Notes under the pieces: model-generated | Told to the model about the DNA's origin: nothing | The model's input: the letters and a program-made list of their open reading frames with translations, nothing else | The model's database searches: none | NCBI GenBank assembly: GCA_030036975.1 | Contig: JASHSE010000357.1 | Location: forward strand, 1-6,223 | Reading direction: 5' to 3' | Source of the DNA: Xanthobacteraceae bacterium | GTDB lineage: Bacteria > Pseudomonadota > Alphaproteobacteria > Rhizobiales > Xanthobacteraceae | Length of the DNA: 6,223 nucleotides | In this document: one piece after another, positions 1 through 5,555 of the stretch | Layout: each line of letters starts with the position of its first letter | Position numbering within the stretch: position 1 is the first letter of the stretch | Made by a program: the position numbers and the translations under genes

Positions 1-1
1 C

Positions 2-133
2 TTCGGCGGCGGGCCGGAAGGAATCATGTCCGAGGCGCACGGCTTGAAGTTCAGACGGGTCGATTGCATTGCCCGTTGGGGCCTGGAGGCACCGGGCCGC
101 CAAACGGTGCTGATTCACACCTGGCACGTCTGA
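2..133 (+). CDS. 3' end of an unidentified protein-coding gene (partial)
   Basis: Reading from base 2 gives 43 codons without a stop, then TGA at 131-133. The frame has strongly G/C-ending codons, like the other genes here, while the other plus-strand frame open through this stretch gives an arginine/glycine-rich translation typical of a shadow. The visible C-terminus contains EAHGLKFRRVDCIARWGLE and ends in VLIHTWHV. I do not recognise the family: there is no catalytic motif, membrane segment or repeat in the visible part, and the start lies outside the window. The alternating hydrophobic residues in the last eight positions suggest a terminal beta strand, as in many Rossmann-like enzymes, but this is only an impression. 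The stop codon lies inside an 18-base tandem repeat. A candidate terminator follows at 191-209. Confidence 0.55.
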   Translation, partial: FGGGPEGIMSEAHGLKFRRVDCIARWGLEAPGRQTVLIHTWHV

Positions 134-156
134 AAGGTCTGGCACGCCTGAAAGGT
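121..156. repeat. 18-bp tandem direct repeat, two copies
   Basis: Bases 121-138 and 139-156 are the same 18-base unit (ctggcacgtctgaaaggt and ctggcacgcctgaaaggt) with one T/C difference at the ninth base. Copy 1 contains the TGA stop of the upstream gene. Because the unit is a multiple of three, copy 2 places another TGA in the same frame. This looks like a small slippage duplication at a gene end. Confidence 0.85.
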
Positions 157-190
157 CGAAGCCGCCGCGGCTCTCGCCTACCATAACATC

Positions 191-209
191 GGCATCCCGA
201 GTGGGAGCC
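191..209 (+). terminator. Candidate transcription terminator hairpin of the upstream gene
   Basis: GGCATCCC (191-198) pairs with GGGAGCC (203-209) over seven base pairs with one bulged A and a four-base GAGT loop. A short run of four T lies at 218-221, about eight bases past the stem, which is farther than in a classical intrinsic terminator. It lies 58 bases after the stop of the upstream gene and before the promoter candidate of the next one, where a terminator would be expected. The stem is visible in the sequence; the function is inferred. Confidence 0.35.
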
Positions 210-231
210 TTCGCGACTTTTACCGACAACC

Positions 232-258
232 GGAACCTTTTGCTTCACAGCCGGGTTT
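232..258 (+). promoter_or_regulatory. Candidate EcfG-type (general stress response) promoter for the receiver gene
   Basis: GGAACC at 232-237 is followed after 16 bases by GGTTT at 254-258. The alphaproteobacterial EcfG/SigT promoter consensus is GGAAC, 16-17 bases, CGTT, so this matches all of the -35 element and three of the four -10 bases at correct spacing. Transcription would start near 265, leaving a leader of roughly 120 bases before the receiver gene at 389. One -10 base is off, and such motifs occur by chance in GC-rich DNA. Confidence 0.35.
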
Positions 259-322
259 ACCTTCCGCTTGGGGAAATCCGGGGCGGGGGCGGTGTGTGCC
301 GTCACAAGCGGGCATCATTCCA

Positions 323-337
323 GCGGGCAAAACCCGC
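323..337 (+). other. Small hairpin in the receiver gene leader
   Basis: GCGGG (323-327) and CCCGC (333-337) form a perfect five-base GC stem around a CAAAA loop. It lies about 50 bases before the receiver start codon, inside the presumed 5' leader. No T run follows, so it is not a typical terminator. A role in mRNA stability or in promoter architecture is possible, but nothing in the sequence decides this. Apart from this, the EcfG-like motif and the terminator candidate, I see no structure in 134-388. Confidence 0.3.
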
Positions 338-374
338 GTGCTGGTGCAAACTCGGCATTAGCTCATATGCGGTC

Positions 375-379
375 AGGGG
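375..379 (+). promoter_or_regulatory. Ribosome binding site supporting the GTG start at 389
   Basis: AGGGG lies nine bases before the GTG at 389-391. A second purine stretch, GAGGG at 383-387, is too close to serve that GTG but sits four bases before the in-frame TTG at 392. Translation therefore probably begins at 389 or 392. Confidence 0.4.
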
Positions 380-388
380 TTCGAGGGC

Positions 389-802
389 GTGTTGAGCCTT
401 TCCGATCAGGTGCCTAAGACCTCGAAAAAGCCGTTGGCCGGCCGGCGAATCCTTCTCGCCGAGGATGAGGCACTCATTGCGCTCGAATTGGAGCGGATGT
501 TGCACGACTTCGGCTGCGACGTGGTCGGCCCGCTGGCGAGTGTCGACGAGGTTCTCGAAAGCGTCCAACGCGGGCGCTTCGATGGCGCGCTGATTGACGT
601 CAACCTGCGCGGCCGGCAAATCTTCGAAATCCTGCCGGTGCTGCAAAAGCTTGGATTACGCCTCATTATCACGTCGGGTTACGACGACGTGACGCTCTTC
701 CCGCCGGCTTTCCGCGGGATGCCGCGTGTCACCAAGCCGTTCGACGAAAGAGAGCTGCGGCAGGTGTGCGAAAGGGTCTTCGCCAATCCGGCTATGCGGT
801 AG
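389..802 (+). CDS. Single-domain response regulator (stand-alone receiver)
   Basis: The protein has 137 residues and is almost entirely one CheY-like receiver domain (about residues 18-135) with no DNA-binding or enzymatic output domain. Key residues are present: the acidic pair E25/D26 in LLAEDEALI, phosphoacceptor D70 in ALIDVNLRG, switch T95 in LIITSGYDD, and K116-P117 in TKPF. The DVNLRG and TSGYDD segments resemble small alphaproteobacterial receivers that partner with HWE or HisKA_2 kinases (the FATGUY group). It probably acts in the cytosol as a phosphorelay intermediate, phosphate sink or protein-binding switch. The gene ends 11 bases inside the 3' end of the convergent histidine kinase gene, its most likely cognate kinase, though pairing is inferred. 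The start is not firm: GTG 389, TTG 392 and GTG 410 are all in frame, and none affects the domain. Confidence 0.9.
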   Translation: MLSLSDQVPKTSKKPLAGRRILLAEDEALIALELERMLHDFGCDVVGPLASVDEVLESVQRGRFDGALIDVNLRGRQIFEILPVLQKLGLRLIITSGYDDVTLFPPAFRGMPRVTKPFDERELRQVCERVFANPAMR

Positions 803-2276
803 CGGGACCGGACGTTGCCGCGCGTTGTGTGGCGACGCCGCGTACCGGGAACGTCAGCGTATAGCGGATGCCGGCCGGATCGAAGTCGATCCTTGTCTTG
901 CCATCGAGGTCATGGCTGATGACGCGATCGATTAACTTCGTGCCGAAGCCCGCCTGCGCCGGCGGTTTGACCTTCCGTCCGTCGCGCTCCTGCCAGACCA
1001 GTTCGATCGATTGATCGACGCCGCCGCCCAATTGCCAGGTGATCTCGATCTTGCCGCGCCGGGTCGACAAGGCGCCGTATTTGGCGGCATTGGTCGTCAG
1101 CTCGTGCAGCACCATGGATAACGGCACCACGGCGCGGGCCGGCAGCAGGACCGCCGGACCCAAAATGCTGATGCGAGGCTCCTCAGGCGCGCGATAAGGC
1201 GCCAGCATCGTGGCCAAAAGCTCACTCAACCCGATCCCGATCCAGCGCGTCTGCGTCAGAATATCGTGCGCAATCGCCAACGCTTTGAGGCGACCGTCGA
1301 ACGCAACGGCGAAATTTTCGGGCGAGCCCGAAGAGCGCATCGTTTGCGCCGCGACCGACTGGACGATCGCGAGGATATTCTTCACACGATGATTGAGTTC
1401 AGCGACCATCGTGGTCTGCTGCTCTTCGGCGCGCTTGCGTTCGGTGATGTCGGTCAGCGTCACGATCGAGCCGACGTTGGTTCTGTTGTCGTCGACCAGC
1501 GGCCCGGCGCTGAGCAGGAAGGTCGATTTGATGGCGCCGTCGCCGCACAGCTTCACTTCGAGGCCGTGAAACGGCCGCGTCGCCAGCAGGGTGTCGAGAC
1601 TCTCAGCGGAAAACCGCGCCAGCGTTCTCGCGTCCGGAGTACTGTCAGCTTCGAGCTGGAACACTTCGGAAAACTTGCTGCCGACCGGCGATCGCTTGGC
1701 GATCTGCTCGGCCCGCCAACTAGCGTGGGTAATGTGGCCGTCCGGCGACAGCACGACGACGGCCTCGGTCGCCTGTTCGAGAACGGAACGCGCGAAGCGT
1801 TCGGCGGCGGCGATCTGCTCGGCGCGGCGATGGATCGAAAGGTCGCTCAGCCGGACCAGCGTCGCCGTGGTATCGGCAATCGATATCGGCCGCGACCACA
1901 CTGCGACCGGCATCGCGTCATCGCCATTACGCAACAAGCTCGCTTCCGCCGTGACTTCCGGAACGAGCTTCGGCGGCTCGCCTTCGAACAGCGAATTGAG
2001 GCCGCGGCCGACCAAACGCGAGGATGGATAACCGGTCAGTTCGCAGAGCCGTTCGTTGACATAGAGCACGACGCCATCCGGACCGGTTGTTAAAGCGCCG
2101 TCGCTCATGCGCTCGACCAGGACGCGATAGGGCTCCTCGGCGCCGTGCAGCAGAATGACTTGCGGACCTTCCAGGCTCCGCATGACGACGACGGCGTCGA
2201 TATCGCCCTGGTGGATGGCCGCAACGGTCTCGTCGGCATCCTCGAACAGCGGCAACTTGGGATCGCCTTGGGACAT
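792..2276 (-). CDS. HWE-family sensor histidine kinase with two PAS domains
   Basis: This 494-residue protein autophosphorylates on histidine and passes phosphate to a response regulator. Residues 1-47 are an N-terminal segment (ETVAAIHQGDIDAVVV) seen ahead of PAS domains in many proteobacterial kinases. One PAS domain spans about 50-150 (MSDGALTTGPDGVVLYVNE) and a second about 160-280, ending in LTDITERKRAEEQ. The kinase core follows: phosphoacceptor H296 in ELNHRVKNILAIVQS, N box HELTTNAAKYGALS at 391-404, the family-defining W428-x-E430 in LVWQERDG, and G box GFG at 443-445. No transmembrane segment is visible, so it is probably cytosolic. It lacks the KaiB-like sensor domain of cyanobacterial SasA. 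ATG 2276 lies 9 bases after the kaiB stop, with a weak AGG four bases upstream, so it is probably the last gene of the kai operon. A clock output or input role is inferred from this position. Confidence 0.93.
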   Translation of the reverse strand: MSQGDPKLPLFEDADETVAAIHQGDIDAVVVMRSLEGPQVILLHGAEEPYRVLVERMSDGALTTGPDGVVLYVNERLCELTGYPSSRLVGRGLNSLFEGEPPKLVPEVTAEASLLRNGDDAMPVAVWSRPISIADTTATLVRLSDLSIHRRAEQIAAAERFARSVLEQATEAVVVLSPDGHITHASWRAEQIAKRSPVGSKFSEVFQLEADSTPDARTLARFSAESLDTLLATRPFHGLEVKLCGDGAIKSTFLLSAGPLVDDNRTNVGSIVTLTDITERKRAEEQQTTMVAELNHRVKNILAIVQSVAAQTMRSSGSPENFAVAFDGRLKALAIAHDILTQTRWIGIGLSELLATMLAPYRAPEEPRISILGPAVLLPARAVVPLSMVLHELTTNAAKYGALSTRRGKIEITWQLGGGVDQSIELVWQERDGRKVKPPAQAGFGTKLIDRVISHDLDGKTRIDFDPAGIRYTLTFPVRGVATQRAATSGPATA

Positions 2277-2285
2277 GGCGCCTGC

Positions 2286-2585
2286 TCAGTTCGGCCGGAT
2301 GTCGAGACCGACCAACACCTTTTCGGCATTGGACAGGTCGCCGATGATGCGTTTGAGCGGCTCCGGCAATTGGCGGATCAGCGTCGGAATGGCGACGATC
2401 TGATGCCGCATTGCGAGCGCCGGATCCTTCATCAGATCGATGATTTCGATTTCATAGCGGCCCGGCAGATGCTTGTCGCAGATCTTCTTCAGGTTGGCGA
2501 TGGCCGCGATCGACTTCGGTGTCTGACCCGCCACATAAAGCCGGAGACTGTAGCCGTCGAGTTCGCTCATTTGCTGTCCAGTCAC
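2286..2585 (-). CDS. kaiB: Circadian clock protein KaiB
   Basis: The 99-residue product is a compact thioredoxin-like KaiB. Conserved family stretches are LRLYVAGQTPKS (14-25), the EIEIIDLMKDP segment (45-55), AIPTLIR (65-71), and RIIGDLSNAEKVLVGLD (79-95). In studied systems KaiB switches fold and binds the CI ring of KaiC, changing its ATPase and phosphorylation state. The protein stops soon after VLVGLD and lacks the acidic C-terminal extension of Synechococcus KaiB. The GTG start at 2585 overlaps the kaiC stop as GTGA, suggesting translational coupling. An in-frame ATG at 2570, with GGA six bases upstream, would give a 94-residue protein beginning MSELDGY and is an equally good start. No homologue of KaiA is encoded in the window. 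Confidence 0.95.
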   Translation of the reverse strand: MTGQQMSELDGYSLRLYVAGQTPKSIAAIANLKKICDKHLPGRYEIEIIDLMKDPALAMRHQIVAIPTLIRQLPEPLKRIIGDLSNAEKVLVGLDIRPN

Positions 2586-4324
2586 TTCTTCGGCTTAGGG
2601 GCCGGCTTATCCGACCTTGCCCGGGTCTGCCGGCTGACCCCCATGGCAACGCGGTCGGCGGCCAGTTGATCCTCGCGCGCCGTCCCTTCGCGGTCGAGCA
2701 GAGCCTGTTCCGCCTCTTCGTTGGCCAGTTGGGCCTGCAGGGCCTCGATCTGCGCCGCGATCTCGCGCCGTTTGCGCTGCAGTTCGCGGCTGCGCCGCTC
2801 CATTTCCTGCTCGCGGATGAGAACTGCGGCCTTATCCTTGGCCTCCTGGGCCAGACGCGCCGAGCCGGTCACCACGCCCTCCGGTCCGACATAGGCCTCG
2901 CGCAGCTTGATGCCCTCGGACGACATGATGAATTCGCGGACTTGGTTGGAGTGCGCCATGCCGCGCGATTTCAGCAGGTAGAGCTGCCGGTTATGCTCGC
3001 CGTTGCTCTCGCGGTTGTAGAGCAATAGCCAAGTGTCCATCAGCGACGAAATCTGAATTTCGGTTGCGGCGTTCTCGCCGGCAGTGACGCCGAGATTGGT
3101 GAACAGCGCCGTGACGCCGCGCGCTTTCAGGAAATCGACCAGGCGAAGCACCATCGAATGCACGTCGCCGGTCGCGCCGGCGTTCATCAATGCCGACATC
3201 GGATCGATGATGACTGCAGTCGGCTCAAACTCGGTCACGTCACGGTACATGGTGGCGAGGTGGGTCTCGAGACCGAACAGGCTCGGCCGCCGCGCGCGAA
3301 ACCGCAGCAGCTTCTTGTCGACCCACTTTTGCAGGTCGATGCCGATCGAACGCGTATTGCGGATGATCTGACGCGGCGACTCTTCCATCGCGAAAAAGAT
3401 GCAACGATGGTCTGACGCGCAGGTCGCATCGACAAAATGTGCGGCCAAAGTCGATTTGCCACTGCCAGCCATGCCCGACACCAGGATGCTGGAGCCTTTG
3501 TAATAGCCTTGGCCCTCCAACATCTGGTCGAGATCGGGAATGCCGGACGGCAGCCGCTCGGTCGACGCGTCGTGGGCGAGACCGCTCGACGTGATCGGCA
3601 TCACGGTGACGCCCTGCTCATCGATGATGAACGGGTATTCGTTGGTGCCGTGGGCCGAGCCGCGATATTTGACGATGCGCAGGCGGCGCGTCGAAAGCTG
3701 ATCCTGGACCCGGTTGTCGAGCAGGATCACGCAGTCGGCGACATATTCCTCCAGGCCATAACGCGTCAGCGTGCCCTCGCCGCGTTCGCCGGTGATGATT
3801 GCGGTGACGCCCTTCGATTTGAGCCACTCGAACAGCCGGCGCAATTCGGAGCGAAGCAGCTGCTCGTTTTCCAGGCCGCTGAACAGCGTCTCGACCGTGT
3901 CGACGACGACGCGTTTGGCGCCGATCGAGTCAATGGCAAAGCCGAGACGGATGAAAAGGCCTTCGAGATCGTATTCGCCCGACTCGGCGATCTTGGTGCG
4001 CTCGATCTCGACGTGGTCGATGGCGAGCTTTTTCTCGGCGATCAGCTTCTCAATGTCGTAGTCGAGCGAACCGACGTTCTTGATAAGGTCTTCAGGCTGC
4101 TCTTCGAAGGCCAGGAAGACACCGGGCTCGTTGTATTCGACCACGCCGTTGTAGAGGAAGGTCATGCCGAACAGGGTCTTGCCGCACCCGGCTGAGCCGC
4201 ACAGCAGGGTGGGGCGACCCTGCGGGAGTCCGCCTTGCGTGACTTCATCAAGGCCGCGAATGCCCGTCGGCGATTTGCCTATGGTGGGCAAATGGCCGGA
4301 CTTCGCGGGCGCCTTACCCGGCAT
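2582..4324 (-). CDS. kaiC: Circadian clock ATPase/kinase KaiC, KaiC2-like with C-terminal coiled coil
   Basis: This is a 580-residue double RecA-like ATPase, expected to form a hexameric two-tier ring with ATPase, autokinase and autophosphatase activity. CI (about 15-245) has Walker A GSAGCGKT (43-50), catalytic E74/E75 in FEEQP, and Walker B ending VVDTVE (140-145). CII (about 255-478) has Walker A GMAGSGKS (284-291), E314/E315 in MEESP, and Walker B VIIDP with D374. The autophosphorylation site reads EIQISSLMDT, giving S426 and S427 where Synechococcus has S431 and T432; T421 matches T426. Cyanobacterial KaiC has 519 residues, with a KaiA-binding tail. Here residues 491-560 form a charged coiled coil (EALQAQLANEEAEQALL), then a basic, proline-rich end (KPAPKPKK). 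Rhodobacter sphaeroides KaiC has a comparable Ser-Ser site and coiled-coil tail. The ATG start has a strong ribosome site. Confidence 0.96.
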   Translation of the reverse strand: MPGKAPAKSGHLPTIGKSPTGIRGLDEVTQGGLPQGRPTLLCGSAGCGKTLFGMTFLYNGVVEYNEPGVFLAFEEQPEDLIKNVGSLDYDIEKLIAEKKLAIDHVEIERTKIAESGEYDLEGLFIRLGFAIDSIGAKRVVVDTVETLFSGLENEQLLRSELRRLFEWLKSKGVTAIITGERGEGTLTRYGLEEYVADCVILLDNRVQDQLSTRRLRIVKYRGSAHGTNEYPFIIDEQGVTVMPITSSGLAHDASTERLPSGIPDLDQMLEGQGYYKGSSILVSGMAGSGKSTLAAHFVDATCASDHRCIFFAMEESPRQIIRNTRSIGIDLQKWVDKKLLRFRARRPSLFGLETHLATMYRDVTEFEPTAVIIDPMSALMNAGATGDVHSMVLRLVDFLKARGVTALFTNLGVTAGENAATEIQISSLMDTWLLLYNRESNGEHNRQLYLLKSRGMAHSNQVREFIMSSEGIKLREAYVGPEGVVTGSARLAQEAKDKAAVLIREQEMERRSRELQRKRREIAAQIEALQAQLANEEAEQALLDREGTAREDQLAADRVAMGVSRQTRARSDKPAPKPKK

Positions 4325-4330
4325 TGAAAT

Positions 4331-4338
4331 TCCTCTCC
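4331..4338 (-). promoter_or_regulatory. Strong ribosome binding site of kaiC
   Basis: On the minus strand GGAGAGGA precedes the kaiC ATG by six bases, the best Shine-Dalgarno sequence in the window. It fixes the start at 4324 and suggests that KaiC is the most strongly translated protein of its operon. Confidence 0.75.
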
Positions 4339-4403
4339 AGCCGCAGCAAGCGCAGCAAACCTAAATGCTGCAAATTCCCAATGCGCGGCAAAGTTCCGTG
4401 GCA

Positions 4404-4422
4404 GGCGACGAAATCTGTCGCC
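4404..4422 (-). terminator. Hairpin after ychF, possible terminator ahead of kaiC
   Basis: GGCGAC (4404-4409) and GTCGCC (4417-4422) form a perfect six-base stem with a seven-base loop, beginning two bases after the ychF stop. No T run follows on the minus strand, so it is not a textbook intrinsic terminator; it could attenuate or stabilise the transcript. The rest of the 100-base gap must hold the kaiC promoter if kaiC has its own. I see no convincing sigma-70 or EcfG element there. Confidence 0.45.
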
Positions 4423-4424
4423 GG

Positions 4425-5531
4425 CTACGTCGCAAAGCGGAAGTGCATGACGTCGCCGTCCTGCACAACGTAGTCCTTGCCTTCCAGCCGCATCTTGCCG
4501 GCGTCGCGTGCGCCGGCCTCGCCGCCGCAGGCGACGTAATCGGCATAGGCGATGGTCTCGGCGCGGATGAAGCCGCGTTCGAAATCGCTATGGATGACGC
4601 CGGCCGCCTGCGGCGCCTTGGTGCCGCGCGTCACCGTCCAGGCGCGGGCCTCCTTCGGCCCGGCCGTGAAGAAGGTGACGAGATCAAGGAGCGCGTAACC
4701 GGCGTGGATGAGCCGGTCGAGGCCGGCTTCTTCGAGGTCGATGGCGGCGAGATATTCGGTGCGCTCGTCGCGGCTTAAGAGCGCGATCTCCGCTTCGATT
4801 TTCGCCGAGATCGCAAGCGCTGCCGCGCCTTCGGCCGCGGCTCGCTGCTCGACCTGCCGCGAATAGGCGTTGCCAGGCGCGGCCGCGGCTTCGTCGACGT
4901 TGCAGACGTAGAGCACCGGCAATGCAGTCAACAAGCCGAGCATGCGGAACGGCTTGTCCTCCTCGGGCTTGCGTTCCGTCAATCGTGCCGGCTTGCCCTC
5001 GCGCAGTTGGGCGAGCGCGCGGTTGATGAGGCCGAGCGTTTCCTTGGCTTCCTTGGCATCCTTGTCGGTGCCGCGTGCCTTGCGTTCGAGGCCGTCGACG
5101 CGCCGCTCGAGACTGTCGAGATCGGCCAGCATCAGTTCGGTCTCGACCGTTTCGATGTCGGCGATCGGGTCGATGCGGCCTTCGACGTGGGTCACCTCGG
5201 TGTCCTCGAAGCAACGCACGACGTGGGCAATGGCATCGACTTCGCGGATGTTGGCCAGGAACTGGTTGCCGAGGCCCTCGCCCTTGGAGGCGCCGCGCAC
5301 CAGGCCGGCGATGTCGACGAAGTTCAGGCGCGTCGGCACGATGGCGGCGGATTTGGCGAGCGCAGCGAGCGTCGCCAGCCGCGCGTCGGGCACCGCCACT
5401 TCGCCGACATTGGGCTCGATGGTGCAGAATGGATAATTCGCCGCCTGCGCCGCCGCGGTTTCGGTCAGCGCGTTGAACAGCGTCGACTTGCCGACGTTCG
5501 GCAAGCCGATGATGCCGCATTTGAATCCCAT
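4425..5531 (-). CDS. ychF: Redox-regulated ATPase YchF (Obg/OLA1-type P-loop protein)
   Basis: The 368-residue protein is full length for YchF (usually about 363-368). G1/Walker A is GLPNVGKST (9-17), G3 is DIAG (73-76), followed by the family signature GASKGEGLGNQFLANIREVDA. The G4 position reads NVDE (211-214) instead of NKxD, the change that gives YchF/OLA1 proteins ATP over GTP preference. A charged helical insertion lies at about 132-172. The C-terminal TGS domain (about 281-366) contains FFTAGPKEARAW and ends HFRFAT. YchF binds ribosomes and has been linked to oxidative stress responses. The gene follows pth by 24 bases on the same strand, the usual Rhizobiales order, so it probably shares that transcript. 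The ATG at 5531 has only a weak GAG upstream. Confidence 0.96.
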   Translation of the reverse strand: MGFKCGIIGLPNVGKSTLFNALTETAAAQAANYPFCTIEPNVGEVAVPDARLATLAALAKSAAIVPTRLNFVDIAGLVRGASKGEGLGNQFLANIREVDAIAHVVRCFEDTEVTHVEGRIDPIADIETVETELMLADLDSLERRVDGLERKARGTDKDAKEAKETLGLINRALAQLREGKPARLTERKPEEDKPFRMLGLLTALPVLYVCNVDEAAAAPGNAYSRQVEQRAAAEGAAALAISAKIEAEIALLSRDERTEYLAAIDLEEAGLDRLIHAGYALLDLVTFFTAGPKEARAWTVTRGTKAPQAAGVIHSDFERGFIRAETIAYADYVACGGEAGARDAGKMRLEGKDYVVQDGDVMHFRFAT

Positions 5532-5555
5532 GATGGCTCAGGTGTTTTTGTTGGA

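Noticed and set aside
160..172. AGCCGCCGCGGCT palindrome-like element as terminator or operator
   Set aside because: Only a five-base GC stem with a three-base loop and no T run; common by chance in DNA of this composition.
51..305. 84-codon minus-strand open frame in the left intergenic region
   Set aside because: Its translation is arginine- and proline-rich low complexity, includes the tandem repeat as RPFRRARPFRRAR, and runs antisense to the better-supported gene end at 2-133.
1266..2093. 275-codon plus-strand open frame opposite the histidine kinase
   Set aside because: It is antisense to a kinase with every expected motif. Its translation is rich in Arg, Asp and Gly with no recognisable domain, typical of shadows in GC-rich DNA.
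2145..2669. 174-codon plus-strand open frame across kaiB
   Set aside because: It spans the ends of three real minus-strand genes and has no recognisable domain, so it is a shadow.
3437..4195. 252-codon plus-strand open frame opposite kaiC
   Set aside because: It lies fully within the CI region of kaiC on the other strand and its composition mirrors kaiC codon bias; no motif is present.
4372..4397. GGAAC on the minus strand upstream of kaiC as an EcfG promoter
   Set aside because: The -35-like GGAAC is exact, but at 16 or 17 bases the -10 reads AATT or ATTT, matching only two of four bases of CGTT. Too weak to call.
4684..5520. 278-codon minus-strand open frame within ychF in another frame
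   Set aside because: The translation is dominated by Arg, Gly and Ala, as expected of a frame-shifted read of a GC-rich gene; ychF itself is intact.
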